Made by a program: the position numbers and the translations under genes
Notes under the pieces: model-generated
Databases searched by the model: none
What the model was told of the DNA's origin: nothing
Seen by the model: the letters and a program-made list of their open reading frames with translations, nothing else
Source: Candidatus Bathyarchaeota archaeon
Lineage (GTDB): Archaea > Thermoproteota > Bathyarchaeia > TCS64
Assembly (NCBI GenBank): GCA_026014875.1
Contig: JAOZHO010000034.1
Coordinates: 1 to 64,000, forward strand
Direction of reading: 5' to 3'
Length of the DNA: 64,000 nucleotides
In this document: positions 8,116 through 16,555 of the stretch, in pieces
Layout of the letters: each line of letters starts with the position of its first letter
Numbering within the stretch: position 1 is the stretch's first letter

Positions 8116-9119
8116 GTTTGCTCCCCCTGTTCATTCTCGGAGAGGACTTTGACGACGTTCTCGAGGACTCCCATCATGCTGATCTCGTCCTCCACGGTGA
8201 ACCGGGGCTCCTCGGTGCCCCCGACGGTGGCTACGAGGTGCTCGTACTGTCCCACGAAGGCGGGGTGCTTGAGGCGTATCAGGTCCAGATACTGGCCGAA
8301 CCCCATCCCGCCTATCTGCTTTCTCCCCCTGTCCGTCTTGATGGTTACCACGTGGGGGGCTTTCATCAGGTCGATGTGGATGGCGCCTTCTTCCCCTTTG
8401 GCCTCGACCGTGAAGCTTGGGATGAGGCTGGTCCAGTTCATCTCTCCCCGGACCGTGACGCCGCTTCCGGTCGCCATGGTGAGCCTGATGTTGTCTAGGA
8501 CGGGGTATCGTTTCTTCCAGCCCTTGGCCTCGGTGACCTCCGCGATGGGGTCCGAGAGCACCTGGACCACCGAGAGGGCGTGGGGGAGGATGTCCTCCAC
8601 GATTCCGTGGGTCTCCTTGGTCCTGAAATCGGTCTTGGCCCCGTAGCTCCAGAGGTTGTTGTCGAACCTGATGTCGATTTCCTGGAGGGCGCCTATCTCG
8701 CCCTTCTCGATCAGCTCTTGGGCGGTCATGAGGCAGGGGGTGAACGCGTAGTTGTGGACGGGGAGGACGATCTGCTCTGTGCCTCTCTGGGCGTCCCCGA
8801 TCCTCTTGCAGCCCTCGATGGTCTGGGCCAGGGGCTTCTCGCATAGGACATGCTTTCCGGCCTCGATGGCCTCGAGGACCAGGCTCTCGTGGAATCGGGG
8901 CGGGGTGTTGATGGCCACGGCCTCCACATCGGGGTCGGCCAGGAGTTCCTTGGGGTCGGTGTAGCCCCTCTCGGCCCCCGCCTTCCGTCTGACCTCCTCC
9001 ATCCGCGCCCGGTCCAGGTCTGCGACCGCGGTCACTGTGACCTCTTCTACCTCTTTGATGGATTTGATGTGGAACATGGTGGTCACCTTCCCGCAGCCGA
9101 TGATCCCCAGCCGGAGCAT
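8112..9119 (-). CDS. Gfo/Idh/MocA family oxidoreductase
   Basis: A 335-residue NAD(P)-dependent dehydrogenase. The Rossmann motif GIIGCGKVTTMFH is at residues 5-17 and the family hallmark CEKPLA is near residue 94; the C-terminal alpha/beta domain has the expected length. Typical substrates are sugars, inositols and related polyols, but none can be assigned. It forms a two-gene operon with the DUF362 gene through a 4-bp overlap. Confidence 0.9.
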   Translation of the reverse strand: MLRLGIIGCGKVTTMFHIKSIKEVEEVTVTAVADLDRARMEEVRRKAGAERGYTDPKELLADPDVEAVAINTPPRFHESLVLEAIEAGKHVLCEKPLAQTIEGCKRIGDAQRGTEQIVLPVHNYAFTPCLMTAQELIEKGEIGALQEIDIRFDNNLWSYGAKTDFRTKETHGIVEDILPHALSVVQVLSDPIAEVTEAKGWKKRYPVLDNIRLTMATGSGVTVRGEMNWTSLIPSFTVEAKGEEGAIHIDLMKAPHVVTIKTDRGRKQIGGMGFGQYLDLIRLKHPAFVGQYEHLVATVGGTEEPRFTVEDEISMMGVLENVVKVLSENEQGEQT

Positions 9120-9170
9120 AGCATCTCACAGGTTGTGATCGGTGTTTATTAGTCTTCCAGAGTCTGGGGC

Positions 9171-9422
9171 CTAGACGAGTTTGGCGAGGAGGATCTCGCT
9201 CCACTTCACGGGCTTCACGAGGCTCCGGGGCTTGGGGGGGTCGTCTATGCAGTAGAAATGCTTCCAGACTAGGTACTTGCTCATGGTCACCTCTTTCTTG
9301 AAGAGCTTGTGGAGGAAAACGTCCACGGTCCCCATCCACTTCCTGCCGATGAAGCTTCCGGCGAAGGCCATGCCCAGGAGGTAGCTGCAGATGGCGATCA
9401 GGGTGTTTATGTACCATTCCAA
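9171..9422 (-). CDS. small single-pass membrane protein
   Basis: An 83-residue protein of unknown family. Residues 4-25 (INTLIAICSYLLGMAFAGSF) form one membrane helix, followed by a basic cytoplasmic stretch and a hydrophilic tail with PPKPRSLVKPVKW. The ATG is preceded by AGGTGA at good spacing. What marks it out is its promoter: three near-palindromic operator-like repeats cover and flank the TATA box, so expression is likely to be tightly controlled. Function unknown. Confidence 0.65.
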   Translation of the reverse strand: MEWYINTLIAICSYLLGMAFAGSFIGRKWMGTVDVFLHKLFKKEVTMSKYLVWKHFYCIDDPPKPRSLVKPVKWSEILLAKLV

Positions 9423-9437
9423 ATTGGTTCACCTATA

Positions 9438-9489
9438 TCTCTAGTGATATTCCGGTCGCTAGTGATATAAAAACCAATCGCTAGCGATA
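9438..9489 (-). promoter_or_regulatory. three-copy palindromic operator around the TATA box of the small membrane protein gene
   Basis: Three copies of a 12-bp motif TCKCTAGYGATA occur at 9438-9449, 9456-9467 and 9478-9489; the third contains the perfect palindrome ATCGCTAGCGAT. Centre-to-centre spacing is 18 and 22 bp, roughly two helical turns. The minus-strand TATA box TTTTTATATC (9464-9473) overlaps the middle copy and lies about 45 nt before the ATG at 9422. A dimeric repressor or activator site is the simplest reading. Confidence 0.65.
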
Positions 9490-9506
9490 CACCCCCGGGG
9501 AGACCC

Positions 9507-10541
9507 CTAACCGAGGTACTCCCCCAGCGCCTCCTGGTAACCATACAGGAAGCTCACCGCAGCAGCCAGAACCAGCTCCAGCCAGTAGGTCGCGAGCCTC
9601 GTCAGGAGGGAGATAGCGGAGGCCATGGACAGAGGAACCCCGAGAACGACGAAGGCCCCTGTCAGGCTCGCGTCGATGATCCCCAGCCCCCCGGGGATGA
9701 AGACATTGAGCTGCTGGATGAACTCGATGAGGGCGTAGATCAGCACGATGACCCAGAAGTCGATGCGCCACCCCAAGCTCAGGGCGATGATGTAGGCGGT
9801 CACCGAGCCCGTGACCCAGTGGAAGGCCACCATGAGGATCGAGAGAAGGTTCTGCAGCGGTTTCCCCTTCAATGTCTCCACGGCGGCCTCGATCTCCTTC
9901 ACCACCGAGGGGAACCCCCCCTCGTCTCTGCTCGTGTCAACCAGCCTGTCGAAGAGGTTCCTCCTCACCCAGCCCGGGCTCCTCCCGTAGACCGCCATCA
10001 GCGTCGCCGGGCTCAGGAAGAGGCCGTATATGACGCTGGAGCCCAGGGCGAACAGGATGACGACGGCGACGAATCCGGGGCTCACCGGCATGGGGCCCCG
10101 CCAGAAGACTGTGACCATGAGGGAGGCGAGGGCGATGAGGAGCCCGAAGCTGATGTTGTAGTAGGCCTTGTGGACCACCACCGAGGCGATGGCCTTCCCC
10201 ATCCCCGAGTTCTCCTCGTCCCGAACCAGGTAGGCCCTGATGATCTCCGTCCCCACGGGGATGGGTATCAGCCAGACCACGAAGAGGCTCGCGAACATCG
10301 CCCGCACCGCCTCCCAGAGCCCCACCCCCACCCCCAGCACCCGGAGCAGGACGTACCAGGACGCCGCGAAGAAGAACATCCCCGCGTAGTTGATCGCGAC
10401 TGCGAGGGCGAAGGCCCAGGGGTCGAAGCGCCCCACCTCCATGAGGACCTGGAACGGGTTGGTGTAGGCGAGGTAGACTGCGAAGAGGACGAGGCCTATG
10501 GTCGTGAGGAGTAGCCAGCGCCGGCTCTTCAGTGCCCCCAT
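9507..10541 (-). CDS. lysylphosphatidylglycerol synthase TM-region / UPF0104-type membrane protein
   Basis: A 344-residue protein with about eight membrane helices, matching the flippase-like family (LPG_synthase_TM). Typical features are the amphipathic PTEIIRAYLV-like segment (here IPIPVGTEIIRAYLV, about 96-110) and the glycine-rich FIPGGLGIIDASLTGAF segment near residue 275. The family is linked to lipid or lipid-carrier translocation. It is divergent from the phosphatase-like gene downstream, with about 175 bp between their likely starts. Confidence 0.85.
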   Translation of the reverse strand: MGALKSRRWLLLTTIGLVLFAVYLAYTNPFQVLMEVGRFDPWAFALAVAINYAGMFFFAASWYVLLRVLGVGVGLWEAVRAMFASLFVVWLIPIPVGTEIIRAYLVRDEENSGMGKAIASVVVHKAYYNISFGLLIALASLMVTVFWRGPMPVSPGFVAVVILFALGSSVIYGLFLSPATLMAVYGRSPGWVRRNLFDRLVDTSRDEGGFPSVVKEIEAAVETLKGKPLQNLLSILMVAFHWVTGSVTAYIIALSLGWRIDFWVIVLIYALIEFIQQLNVFIPGGLGIIDASLTGAFVVLGVPLSMASAISLLTRLATYWLELVLAAAVSFLYGYQEALGEYLG

Positions 10542-10717
10542 TCTCTATCCAGAAAAAACTATCCCCCTATAAGAAGATAAACAAATTTCGCATTTGCGTA
10601 AGATTCATCTTGGGAGCCACCCTCAGAGTACGGGGGAGAACAGGTATCAACTTCAACTTCTCGACGGACCTCTGGTGGCGCCTCGTCCGCTTCAAGAAGG
10701 AGTTCAACAGGAGAATC

Positions 10718-11473
10718 ATGAAAGTGACCAAACCCGACTATGTCTTCATCTGCCTCGACAGCTGCCGCTACGACACATTCGAGGCCGCCGACGCCCCCAA
10801 CATGAAATCCCTCGGGGAGCTCAAGCGGGCCCACAGCTTCGCCTGCTTCACCCCGTCCTCGATCCTGGGCTACCTGATGAACTTCAACCCCATCGGCCTC
10901 GACATGGGCCGCCTTTACCCCTACAGGAAGTGGGGGTGGCTCCCCACGGAGCTGAGGAACGACGGCTACGGCACCGCTTTCCTGACCGCGAACGCCGCGG
11001 TGGCGGCGATGGACCTCTCCCTGGACGGCATCTTCAGGAAGAGCTTCACAGTCCACGAGTTCCTCAAGTACGATGGGCCCTCCGCGGTGGAGGCCATCGT
11101 CGAAGACGCGGTGGAGTTCCTCGGGCAGCACACCCCGGCGTTCCTCTTCCTCCTCCTCATGGAGACCCACGCCCCCATGTACGACGGGGAGAAGGTGAAG
11201 GTCCCCTACCCGGTGCAGCGCCCCTCCTCGGTCTACGATTTCCAGAAACGGGCGGTGACATTCATCGACGGGGCCCTGGAGCCCCTCTTCGACGCCCTCA
11301 GGGACCGGGAGACCCCCCACGACATCATCGTTACCTCGGACCACGGGGACCTCCTGGGTCCGGTGAAGTGGGGGCACAACCCCAGCGACCTCACACTCCT
11401 CAAGAGGAGCATGATCCACTACTCCGAGGAGCTCTTCGAGATCCCCTTCATCCGGGGCTCCGTGGCCCAGTGA
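10718..11473 (+). CDS. alkaline phosphatase/sulfatase-superfamily protein
   Basis: A 251-residue protein of the alkaline phosphatase-like fold. Metal-ligand segments are YVFICLDSCRYDTF near the N-terminus, LLLMETHAP at about 143-151 and VTSDHGDLLG near residue 205. The expected nucleophile region reads FACFTPSSILG, without the Cys-X-Pro-X-Arg sulfatase signature, so sulfatase activity is doubtful and phosphoester or phosphonate hydrolysis or transfer is as likely. The ATG at 10718 is preferred: an upstream in-frame ATG (10532) would overlap the divergent gene and adds an unrelated basic leader. It is followed by the acetyltransferase gene. Confidence 0.75.
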   Translation: MKVTKPDYVFICLDSCRYDTFEAADAPNMKSLGELKRAHSFACFTPSSILGYLMNFNPIGLDMGRLYPYRKWGWLPTELRNDGYGTAFLTANAAVAAMDLSLDGIFRKSFTVHEFLKYDGPSAVEAIVEDAVEFLGQHTPAFLFLLLMETHAPMYDGEKVKVPYPVQRPSSVYDFQKRAVTFIDGALEPLFDALRDRETPHDIIVTSDHGDLLGPVKWGHNPSDLTLLKRSMIHYSEELFEIPFIRGSVAQ

Positions 11474-11486
11474 CAGCCCCGTCAGA

Positions 11487-11495
11487 AGTTTTAAG
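11487..11495 (+). promoter_or_regulatory. TATA box of the RimI-like gene
   Basis: AGTTTTAAG lies 27 nt before ATG 11518, directly after the stop of the preceding gene. It decides the start and implies a leaderless transcript. Confidence 0.5.
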
Positions 11496-11517
11496 TCGCC
11501 CCCAACTTCCTGATCAA

Positions 11518-12006
11518 ATGATAGTTTTGTTCTTCAGGCTCAGGCCCTTCACCGAGGACGATCTCCCGGAGATCGCCAGGATCGAGGCCGCCTCCTTCCG
11601 CGAGGCTTGGCCCGACGCCTTCTTCACATACAACTACAGGACTGCCCCTGAGCTCTTCCTCGTCGCCGAGGACGACGGGGGGTTCCTAGGGTACGTGGTG
11701 GGGGAGATCCAGGAGGCGATGTTCAGCGGCCGGAGCTACATGTCCAAGATGGGGCACATCATCAACATCGCAGTGGACCCGAGGAGGAGGAAGGGGGGCG
11801 TGGGGACGAGGCTCATGGAGGAGATCGAGTCCCGGTTCCGGGAGGCCGGGGCGAGCAGCGTCACCCTCGAGGTCCGGGAGTCCAACATCGGCGCCCAGGG
11901 CTTCTACAAGGGCCGGGGCTTCAACGAGATCGGCCGCGTCAGGGCTTACTACCCCGACGAGGACGCCATCGTGATGTGCAAGGCCTTCAGCAGGGACGCC
12001 TGCTAA
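11518..12006 (+). CDS. GNAT acetyltransferase, RimI-like
   Basis: A 162-residue GCN5-related N-acetyltransferase. The N-terminal FRLRPFTEDDLPEIARIE and the CoA-binding loop RRRKGGVGTRL (about 89-99), then LEVRESNIGAQGFYKGRGF, follow RimI/ArdA-type protein N-alpha-acetyltransferases of archaea. It probably acetylates protein N-termini. The ATG at 11518 is set by the TATA box 27 nt upstream; a much longer open frame exists but is not used. The inositol phosphate synthase gene follows. Confidence 0.88.
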   Translation: MIVLFFRLRPFTEDDLPEIARIEAASFREAWPDAFFTYNYRTAPELFLVAEDDGGFLGYVVGEIQEAMFSGRSYMSKMGHIINIAVDPRRRKGGVGTRLMEEIESRFREAGASSVTLEVRESNIGAQGFYKGRGFNEIGRVRAYYPDEDAIVMCKAFSRDAC

Positions 12007-12051
12007 GCGCCTCCGTTAAATATTCGACCCCTAACCATATCCTACTCAGTG

Positions 12052-12059
12052 AAGGAGGT
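12052..12059 (+). promoter_or_regulatory. strong Shine-Dalgarno that fixes a TTG start
   Basis: AAGGAGGT ends 6 nt before TTG 12066. This near-perfect complement to the 16S rRNA tail identifies the start of the inositol-1-phosphate synthase gene. Confidence 0.7.
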
Positions 12060-12065
12060 TCCAGA

Positions 12066-13109
12066 TTGACCAAGATCAAGGTAGCCGTGGCGGGGGTGGG
12101 CAACTGCTGCTCCGCCTTCGTCCAGGGCATACAGTACTACAACGACGGGGAGGCGACGGGGCTCATCCACGAGACCCTGGGGGGATACTCGGTCTCCGAC
12201 ATCGAGCTCGTGGCGGCCTTCGACATCGACAGGAGGAAGGTGGGGCTAGACCTCGCCGACGCCATCCTGAGCGATCCCAACAAGACCCTTCGCATCACCG
12301 AGATGAGGAGTCTAGGCATCAAGGTCCAGATGGGACCAATCGGGGACAGCCTCGAGAATAGCGGCGTAGGCCTCATCGACGCCTCCAGCGAGGAGCCCGT
12401 GGATGTCACCGAGGCCCTGAAAGCCAGCGGCGCCCACGTCCTGGTGAACATGATCTCGGGGAGCGCCCTGGAAGCCTCGAGGCAATACGCCGAGGCCGCC
12501 CTCGAAGCGGGGTGCGCCTTCCTGAACGCCGCGCCCTCCCCCGTGGTGAACGACGGGGACATAGCCGAGAGATTCAGAGAGGCCGGGGTCCCGGTCGCCG
12601 GGGACGACCTCCTGGACCAGATCGGGGCCACGGTCACCCATATCGCGCTCCTGGAGTTCCTCCACTCCCGGGGAGCCAAGATCGAAGAGAGCTACCAGCT
12701 CGACGTCGGGGGCGGCGCCGAGTCCGTGAACACCCTCTGGAAGACCCGGGAATTGAAGCGGGACATCAAGACCACAGCCGTCGGAACGAGTGTCCCCTAC
12801 GATTTCCCCCTGGTCTCCGGCTCCACCGACTACGTGGACTTCCTAGGGAACCAGCGGGAGAGCTTCTTCTGGTTCAAGGGGAGCTACTTCGGGGGCGCCC
12901 CCTTCGCCATGGACGTGAAGCTCAACACTGTGGACGCCCCCAACGCCGGGTCCATCCTCCTCGACGTGGTGAGGGGGCTCAAGATCGCCTCAGATAAAGG
13001 CCTAGCCGGCCCCGTGGAGCCCATCTGCGCCTACGGATTCAAGCGCCCCCCGGAGAGGGTGGAGCTCGCCGAGGCCTACGGGCTCTTCAGGAGCCTCGTC
13101 GGAGACTAA
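12066..13109 (+). CDS. myo-inositol-1-phosphate synthase
   Basis: A 347-residue NAD-dependent isomerase turning glucose 6-phosphate into inositol 1-phosphate, used for archaeal inositol phospholipids or compatible solutes. Features: Rossmann start VAVAGVGNCCSAFVQGIQYY, the AAFDIDRRKVG segment, a central NAAPSPVVND block, and GDDLLDQIGATVTH with the catalytic Lys/Asp region of this family further on (GGGAESVNTLWKTRE). The TTG start is fixed by a strong Shine-Dalgarno. The GPN GTPase gene follows after 15 bp, so the two are likely co-transcribed. Confidence 0.93.
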   Translation: MTKIKVAVAGVGNCCSAFVQGIQYYNDGEATGLIHETLGGYSVSDIELVAAFDIDRRKVGLDLADAILSDPNKTLRITEMRSLGIKVQMGPIGDSLENSGVGLIDASSEEPVDVTEALKASGAHVLVNMISGSALEASRQYAEAALEAGCAFLNAAPSPVVNDGDIAERFREAGVPVAGDDLLDQIGATVTHIALLEFLHSRGAKIEESYQLDVGGGAESVNTLWKTRELKRDIKTTAVGTSVPYDFPLVSGSTDYVDFLGNQRESFFWFKGSYFGGAPFAMDVKLNTVDAPNAGSILLDVVRGLKIASDKGLAGPVEPICAYGFKRPPERVELAEAYGLFRSLVGD

Positions 13110-13124
13110 TTCAAGCGTGATCCC

Positions 13125-13883
13125 ATGTTCCTGATATTCGTCCTCGGGACCGCCGGCTCCGGGAAATCGGAGCTCACGGGGGTCTTCACAAGGTGGCTCG
13201 AACTCCAGGGAGAGGACGCCATGGCGGTGAACCTCGACCCCGGAGCCATATCCATCCCATACTCCGCGAACGTCGACGTCCGGGACTACATCCGGGTCGA
13301 GAACCTCATGGAGGAATACGGCCTGGGCCCCAACGGGGGGCTCATGCTCGCCTCCGAGATGATGCTGGAGATCGTGGAGCAGCTCTCCTCAGACATCGAC
13401 GACTTCGGACCCGACATCGCCATCCTGGACACCCCGGGCCAGATGGAGATGTTCGCCTTCAGGGACGTGGGGGCCCGGATAGCCGAGGAGATCAGCGACG
13501 AGGGGAAGGGAGTGATCTACCTCTTCGACGCAGGATTCAGCCGGGACCCGCTCAACTACGTGATGAGCATGTTCCTCGCCTCGGCCATCAACAACAGGTT
13601 CCTCCTGCCCCAGATCTCAGTCCTCTCCAAAGCCGACCTCCTAGGGGATGAGCTCGAGGAGCTGGAGGGCTGGGGGGAGGACCCGATGCTCCTGGAGGCG
13701 GCCATCGACGCCCGGCTCACAGGGATGAACAGGCTGATGAGCCAGGACATGATGGAGATCATCAGCAGGCTTGGAATGGAGTTCAACCCCATCCCCTTCT
13801 CCACCCGGACCAACCTCGGTTTCAACAGGCTCTACTCGGAGATAAGCCGGGTCTTCATGGGGGGGGAGCCCTTCACCACGTAG
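13125..13883 (+). CDS. GPN-loop GTPase
   Basis: A 252-residue GTPase of the Gpn/XAB1 family. The P-loop GTAGSGKS is at 8-15, the diagnostic Gly-Pro-Asn insertion at 68-70 (LGPNGG), the DTPGQ segment near 102-106 and SKAD near 168. The eukaryotic members act in assembly and nuclear import of RNA polymerase II; the archaeal protein forms homodimers and its role is open. It lies 15 bp after the inositol phosphate synthase gene. Confidence 0.93.
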   Translation: MFLIFVLGTAGSGKSELTGVFTRWLELQGEDAMAVNLDPGAISIPYSANVDVRDYIRVENLMEEYGLGPNGGLMLASEMMLEIVEQLSSDIDDFGPDIAILDTPGQMEMFAFRDVGARIAEEISDEGKGVIYLFDAGFSRDPLNYVMSMFLASAINNRFLLPQISVLSKADLLGDELEELEGWGEDPMLLEAAIDARLTGMNRLMSQDMMEIISRLGMEFNPIPFSTRTNLGFNRLYSEISRVFMGGEPFTT

Positions 13884-13887
13884 CCCC

Positions 13888-13915
13888 GGGTGAAACTATT
13901 AAATCCCCTTCACCC
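13888..13915 (+). promoter_or_regulatory. TATA box inside a perfect 7-bp inverted repeat
   Basis: GGGTGAA (13888-13894) and TTCACCC (13909-13915) flank ACTATTAAATCC, a TATA-like element about 36 nt before ATG 13937. The arrangement could be an operator for the ornithine cyclodeaminase-like gene, or a coincidence. Confidence 0.35.
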
Positions 13916-13936
13916 TATTTTATCCGGAGATCAGTT

Positions 13937-14920
13937 ATGACTCTATATCTAACCCAGGACGAGGTCAAGTCCGTCCTGGACATGAAGAGCACCTTCGAGG
14001 CGGTCGAGAGCGCCTTCAGGGAGATGGGCAACGACAACATCGAGATGCCCGCCAGGGTATACCTCCACTTCGACAAGGGGGTCCTCATCGCGATGCCCGC
14101 CTACATGCCGGGCCTCGGCGCCGCCGGCACCAAGCTCGTCACGGTCCACCCGGGGAACAAGCAGGCCCACGGCCTCCCCGCGGTCATCGCCCGCATCGTG
14201 CTCAACAGCCCCGACAACGGGCTACCCCTCGCCATCATGGACGGGACCTACGTCACCGCCCTCAGGACAGGGGCGGCAGGTGCCACCGGGATCAAGTACC
14301 TGAGCCGCGAGGACAGCAAGATTGTGGGCCTCTGCGGCCTCGGAGTCCAAGGCCGGAGCCAGATCATGGGGCTCATGGAGGTCCGCCCCAACGTCGAAAC
14401 GGTGAAGGTCTACGACATAGTTCCCGAGGCAATAGCCGCCTTCGCGGACGAGATGAAGGCCAAGTACCCGGGAGTCGAGTGGGTCGCCGCCGAGAGCGCC
14501 AAGGAGGCAGCCGAGGGGAGCGACATAGTCATCACCTGCACACCCAGCCCCGAGGCCTTCATCGACGGGGCATGGCTGAAGAAGGGCTGCCACGTCTCCG
14601 CAATCGGAGCCGACACCGGAACCAAGCGGGAGCTCATGACCAGCGTCATAAAAAAATGCGACAAGCTCGTGGTCGACTTCATCTCCCAGGCCTTCGTGGT
14701 GGGAGACTTTAGAGTCCCCAAGGAAGAGGGGGTCATCACAGAGGACGACATCTACGCGGAGCTAGGAAAGATCGTCGCTGGCCACAAGGAGGGGCGCACC
14801 GGCCCCGACGAGATAACCCTCTTCAAAGCGACGGGCCTCGCCATCCAGGACGTGGGCACGGCCTACAAGGTCTACCAGCTCGCGAAGGAGAAGGGGATCG
14901 GGACAACCCTCGCCGGCTAG
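13937..14920 (+). CDS. ornithine cyclodeaminase / alanine dehydrogenase family protein
   Basis: A 327-residue NAD(P)-dependent enzyme of the OCD/mu-crystallin family, whose members interconvert amino acids and 2-oxoacids or imines. Visible features are the GTKLVTVHPGN segment, ATVDGT-like LAIMDGTYVTALRTGA (about 94-109) with substrate-binding Arg, and the Rossmann motif GLCGLGVQGRSQ near residue 136. Alanine dehydrogenase of the archaeal type is one option. The last 4 bp overlap tail-to-tail with the carboxyl transferase gene, the stop codons sharing the palindrome CTAG. Confidence 0.88.
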   Translation: MTLYLTQDEVKSVLDMKSTFEAVESAFREMGNDNIEMPARVYLHFDKGVLIAMPAYMPGLGAAGTKLVTVHPGNKQAHGLPAVIARIVLNSPDNGLPLAIMDGTYVTALRTGAAGATGIKYLSREDSKIVGLCGLGVQGRSQIMGLMEVRPNVETVKVYDIVPEAIAAFADEMKAKYPGVEWVAAESAKEAAEGSDIVITCTPSPEAFIDGAWLKKGCHVSAIGADTGTKRELMTSVIKKCDKLVVDFISQAFVVGDFRVPKEEGVITEDDIYAELGKIVAGHKEGRTGPDEITLFKATGLAIQDVGTAYKVYQLAKEKGIGTTLAG

Positions 14921-16446
14921 ACCGGCATATTCCCGTGCTTCTTGGGTGGGTGAACCTTCACCCTCTTTTTTGACAAGGACTCGAAGGCAGCAATAACCTT
15001 GGATCTGATCTCCCCGGGCTCGATGACATCGTCGATGAACCCTAGCTTTGCGGCTTGATAGGGGTTAGAGAACTCTTCTTGATACTTCGCGATGAGCTCA
15101 CCACGTTTCTCGGGTTCCGCGGCGATCTCCCTCCTGTATACGATCTCCACCGCCCCCTCGGCACCCATCACCGCGACCTCAGCCCCAGGCAGGGCGTAGA
15201 CGAAGTCGGTCCCCAGGTGCTTGCTCCCTAGGGCGATGTAGGCGCCTCCGTAGCTCTTCCTGAGGATCACGGTCACCTTGGGGACGGTTGCTTCCGAGTA
15301 TGCGTATATCACCTTGGCCCCGTGGCGGATGATGCCCCTGTGCTCTTGGTCTACGCCGGGGATGTAGCCCGGGACGTCCTGCAGTGTGAGGACGGGGAGG
15401 TTGAAGGCGTCGCAGAGCCTCACGAAACGGGATATCTTGTCGGAGGAGTCTATGGTCATGGTCCCCGCCATCACCGAGGGCTGGGACGCGACGACGCCGA
15501 TGCTTCTCCCTCCGAGCCTCCCGAATCCCACCACTGCATTCATCGCGTAGGAGGGCTGGATCTCGAAGAAACTCCCGGAATCTGTTATGGCATCGATGAG
15601 GTCGTGGGTGTCATAAGCCTGGCTCGATTCGTCGGGGATAACTCCCTCAGCATCCCTAGAGGGCTCTGACGAGATTGCTTGCACCGGGGCGTCGAGGTTG
15701 TTTGGGGGGAGATAGCTCAGAATCGCCCTGACGGCCTCTATCGCCTCCGCCTCGGAGCCCACAGTGAGGGATGCCACCCCCGTCACGGAGCCGTGGACCT
15801 CGGCCCCACCCAGAGTCTCCGGATCCACGTCCTCCCCTGTCACCTGCTTCACCACCCTGGGACCCGTGATGAACGTCGTCGCGATCCCCTCCACCATGAG
15901 GGTGAAGTCCATGAGCGCCGGGGAGTAAGACGCGCCCCCCGCCGTGGGCCCAGCGATCACAGCGATCTGGGGGATCACACCCGAAGCCTGCACATTCCTC
16001 CTGAATATCTCCCCGTAACCCCCCAGAGAGGCGACCCCCTCCTGGATCCGGGCGCCCCCCGAGTCATGGAACCCAATAAGGGGTGCACCGTTCTGGATGG
16101 CGAGGTCGAGTACCCGGCAGATCTTTCTGGCGTGTGCTGCCCCGAGGCTCCCCCCCATGAAACCGAAATCCTGAGCGTAGACGTAGGCTTGTTTCCCGTC
16201 GATGGAGCCGGAACCGGTGACCACGCCGTCCCCGAGCCACTTCCTCTTATCCATCCCGAGGGCTACGGCCTGATGCTTCACGTAGGGATCGAGCTCTACG
16301 AAGCTCCCCTGGTCGAGGAGGGCTGCTATCCGTTCCCTCGCCGTGAGTTTTCCCTTCGCGTGCTGGCGCTTCGCGGAGGTCTCCTCCTGCCTCCTAAGCT
16401 CCTCTCGATGGTCCACCGTGTCTTCGGAAGGCCTGTCATCGCTCAA
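14917..16446 (-). CDS. acyl-CoA carboxylase/decarboxylase carboxyltransferase subunit (PccB/MmdA-like)
   Basis: A 509-residue biotin-dependent carboxyltransferase. The crotonase-fold signature segments are present: KLTARERIAALLDQGSF near 33, GFHDSGGARIQEG, AGPTAGGASYSPAL, and in the C-half LTLQDVPGYIPG and KSYGGAYIALGSK. Length and order match propionyl-CoA carboxylase beta or methylmalonyl-CoA decarboxylase alpha. No biotin carboxylase, biotin carrier or sodium-pump subunit is in the window. The start is TTG. Convergent with the preceding gene, overlapping by 4 bp. Confidence 0.92.
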   Translation of the reverse strand: MSDDRPSEDTVDHREELRRQEETSAKRQHAKGKLTARERIAALLDQGSFVELDPYVKHQAVALGMDKRKWLGDGVVTGSGSIDGKQAYVYAQDFGFMGGSLGAAHARKICRVLDLAIQNGAPLIGFHDSGGARIQEGVASLGGYGEIFRRNVQASGVIPQIAVIAGPTAGGASYSPALMDFTLMVEGIATTFITGPRVVKQVTGEDVDPETLGGAEVHGSVTGVASLTVGSEAEAIEAVRAILSYLPPNNLDAPVQAISSEPSRDAEGVIPDESSQAYDTHDLIDAITDSGSFFEIQPSYAMNAVVGFGRLGGRSIGVVASQPSVMAGTMTIDSSDKISRFVRLCDAFNLPVLTLQDVPGYIPGVDQEHRGIIRHGAKVIYAYSEATVPKVTVILRKSYGGAYIALGSKHLGTDFVYALPGAEVAVMGAEGAVEIVYRREIAAEPEKRGELIAKYQEEFSNPYQAAKLGFIDDVIEPGEIRSKVIAAFESLSKKRVKVHPPKKHGNMPV

Positions 16447-16515
16447 TCAAGTTCACCCAGAGACATCCCTGAATTGCACCGTAAACTATTAATCTCTTAC
16501 CCAGCCCGGGTCACC

Positions 16516-16524
16516 GTTTTATAC
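16516..16524 (+). promoter_or_regulatory. TATA box of the PPC/DUF296 gene
   Basis: GTTTTATAC is centred 36 nt before ATG 16556. Confidence 0.5.
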
Positions 16525-16555
16525 TCCCCGGGACACGCATCCCACGTGGTTGAAC

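Noticed and set aside
8131-9432. 433-codon frame overlapping the Gfo/Idh gene
   Set aside because: Arg/Pro/Gly/His-rich translation typical of an out-of-frame reading of a GC-rich gene; the Gfo/Idh frame has the motifs.
10532-10717. N-terminal extension of the alkaline-phosphatase-like protein
   Set aside because: It would overlap the start of the divergent membrane protein gene and adds a basic segment with no family resemblance; ATG 10718 fits the conserved domain start.
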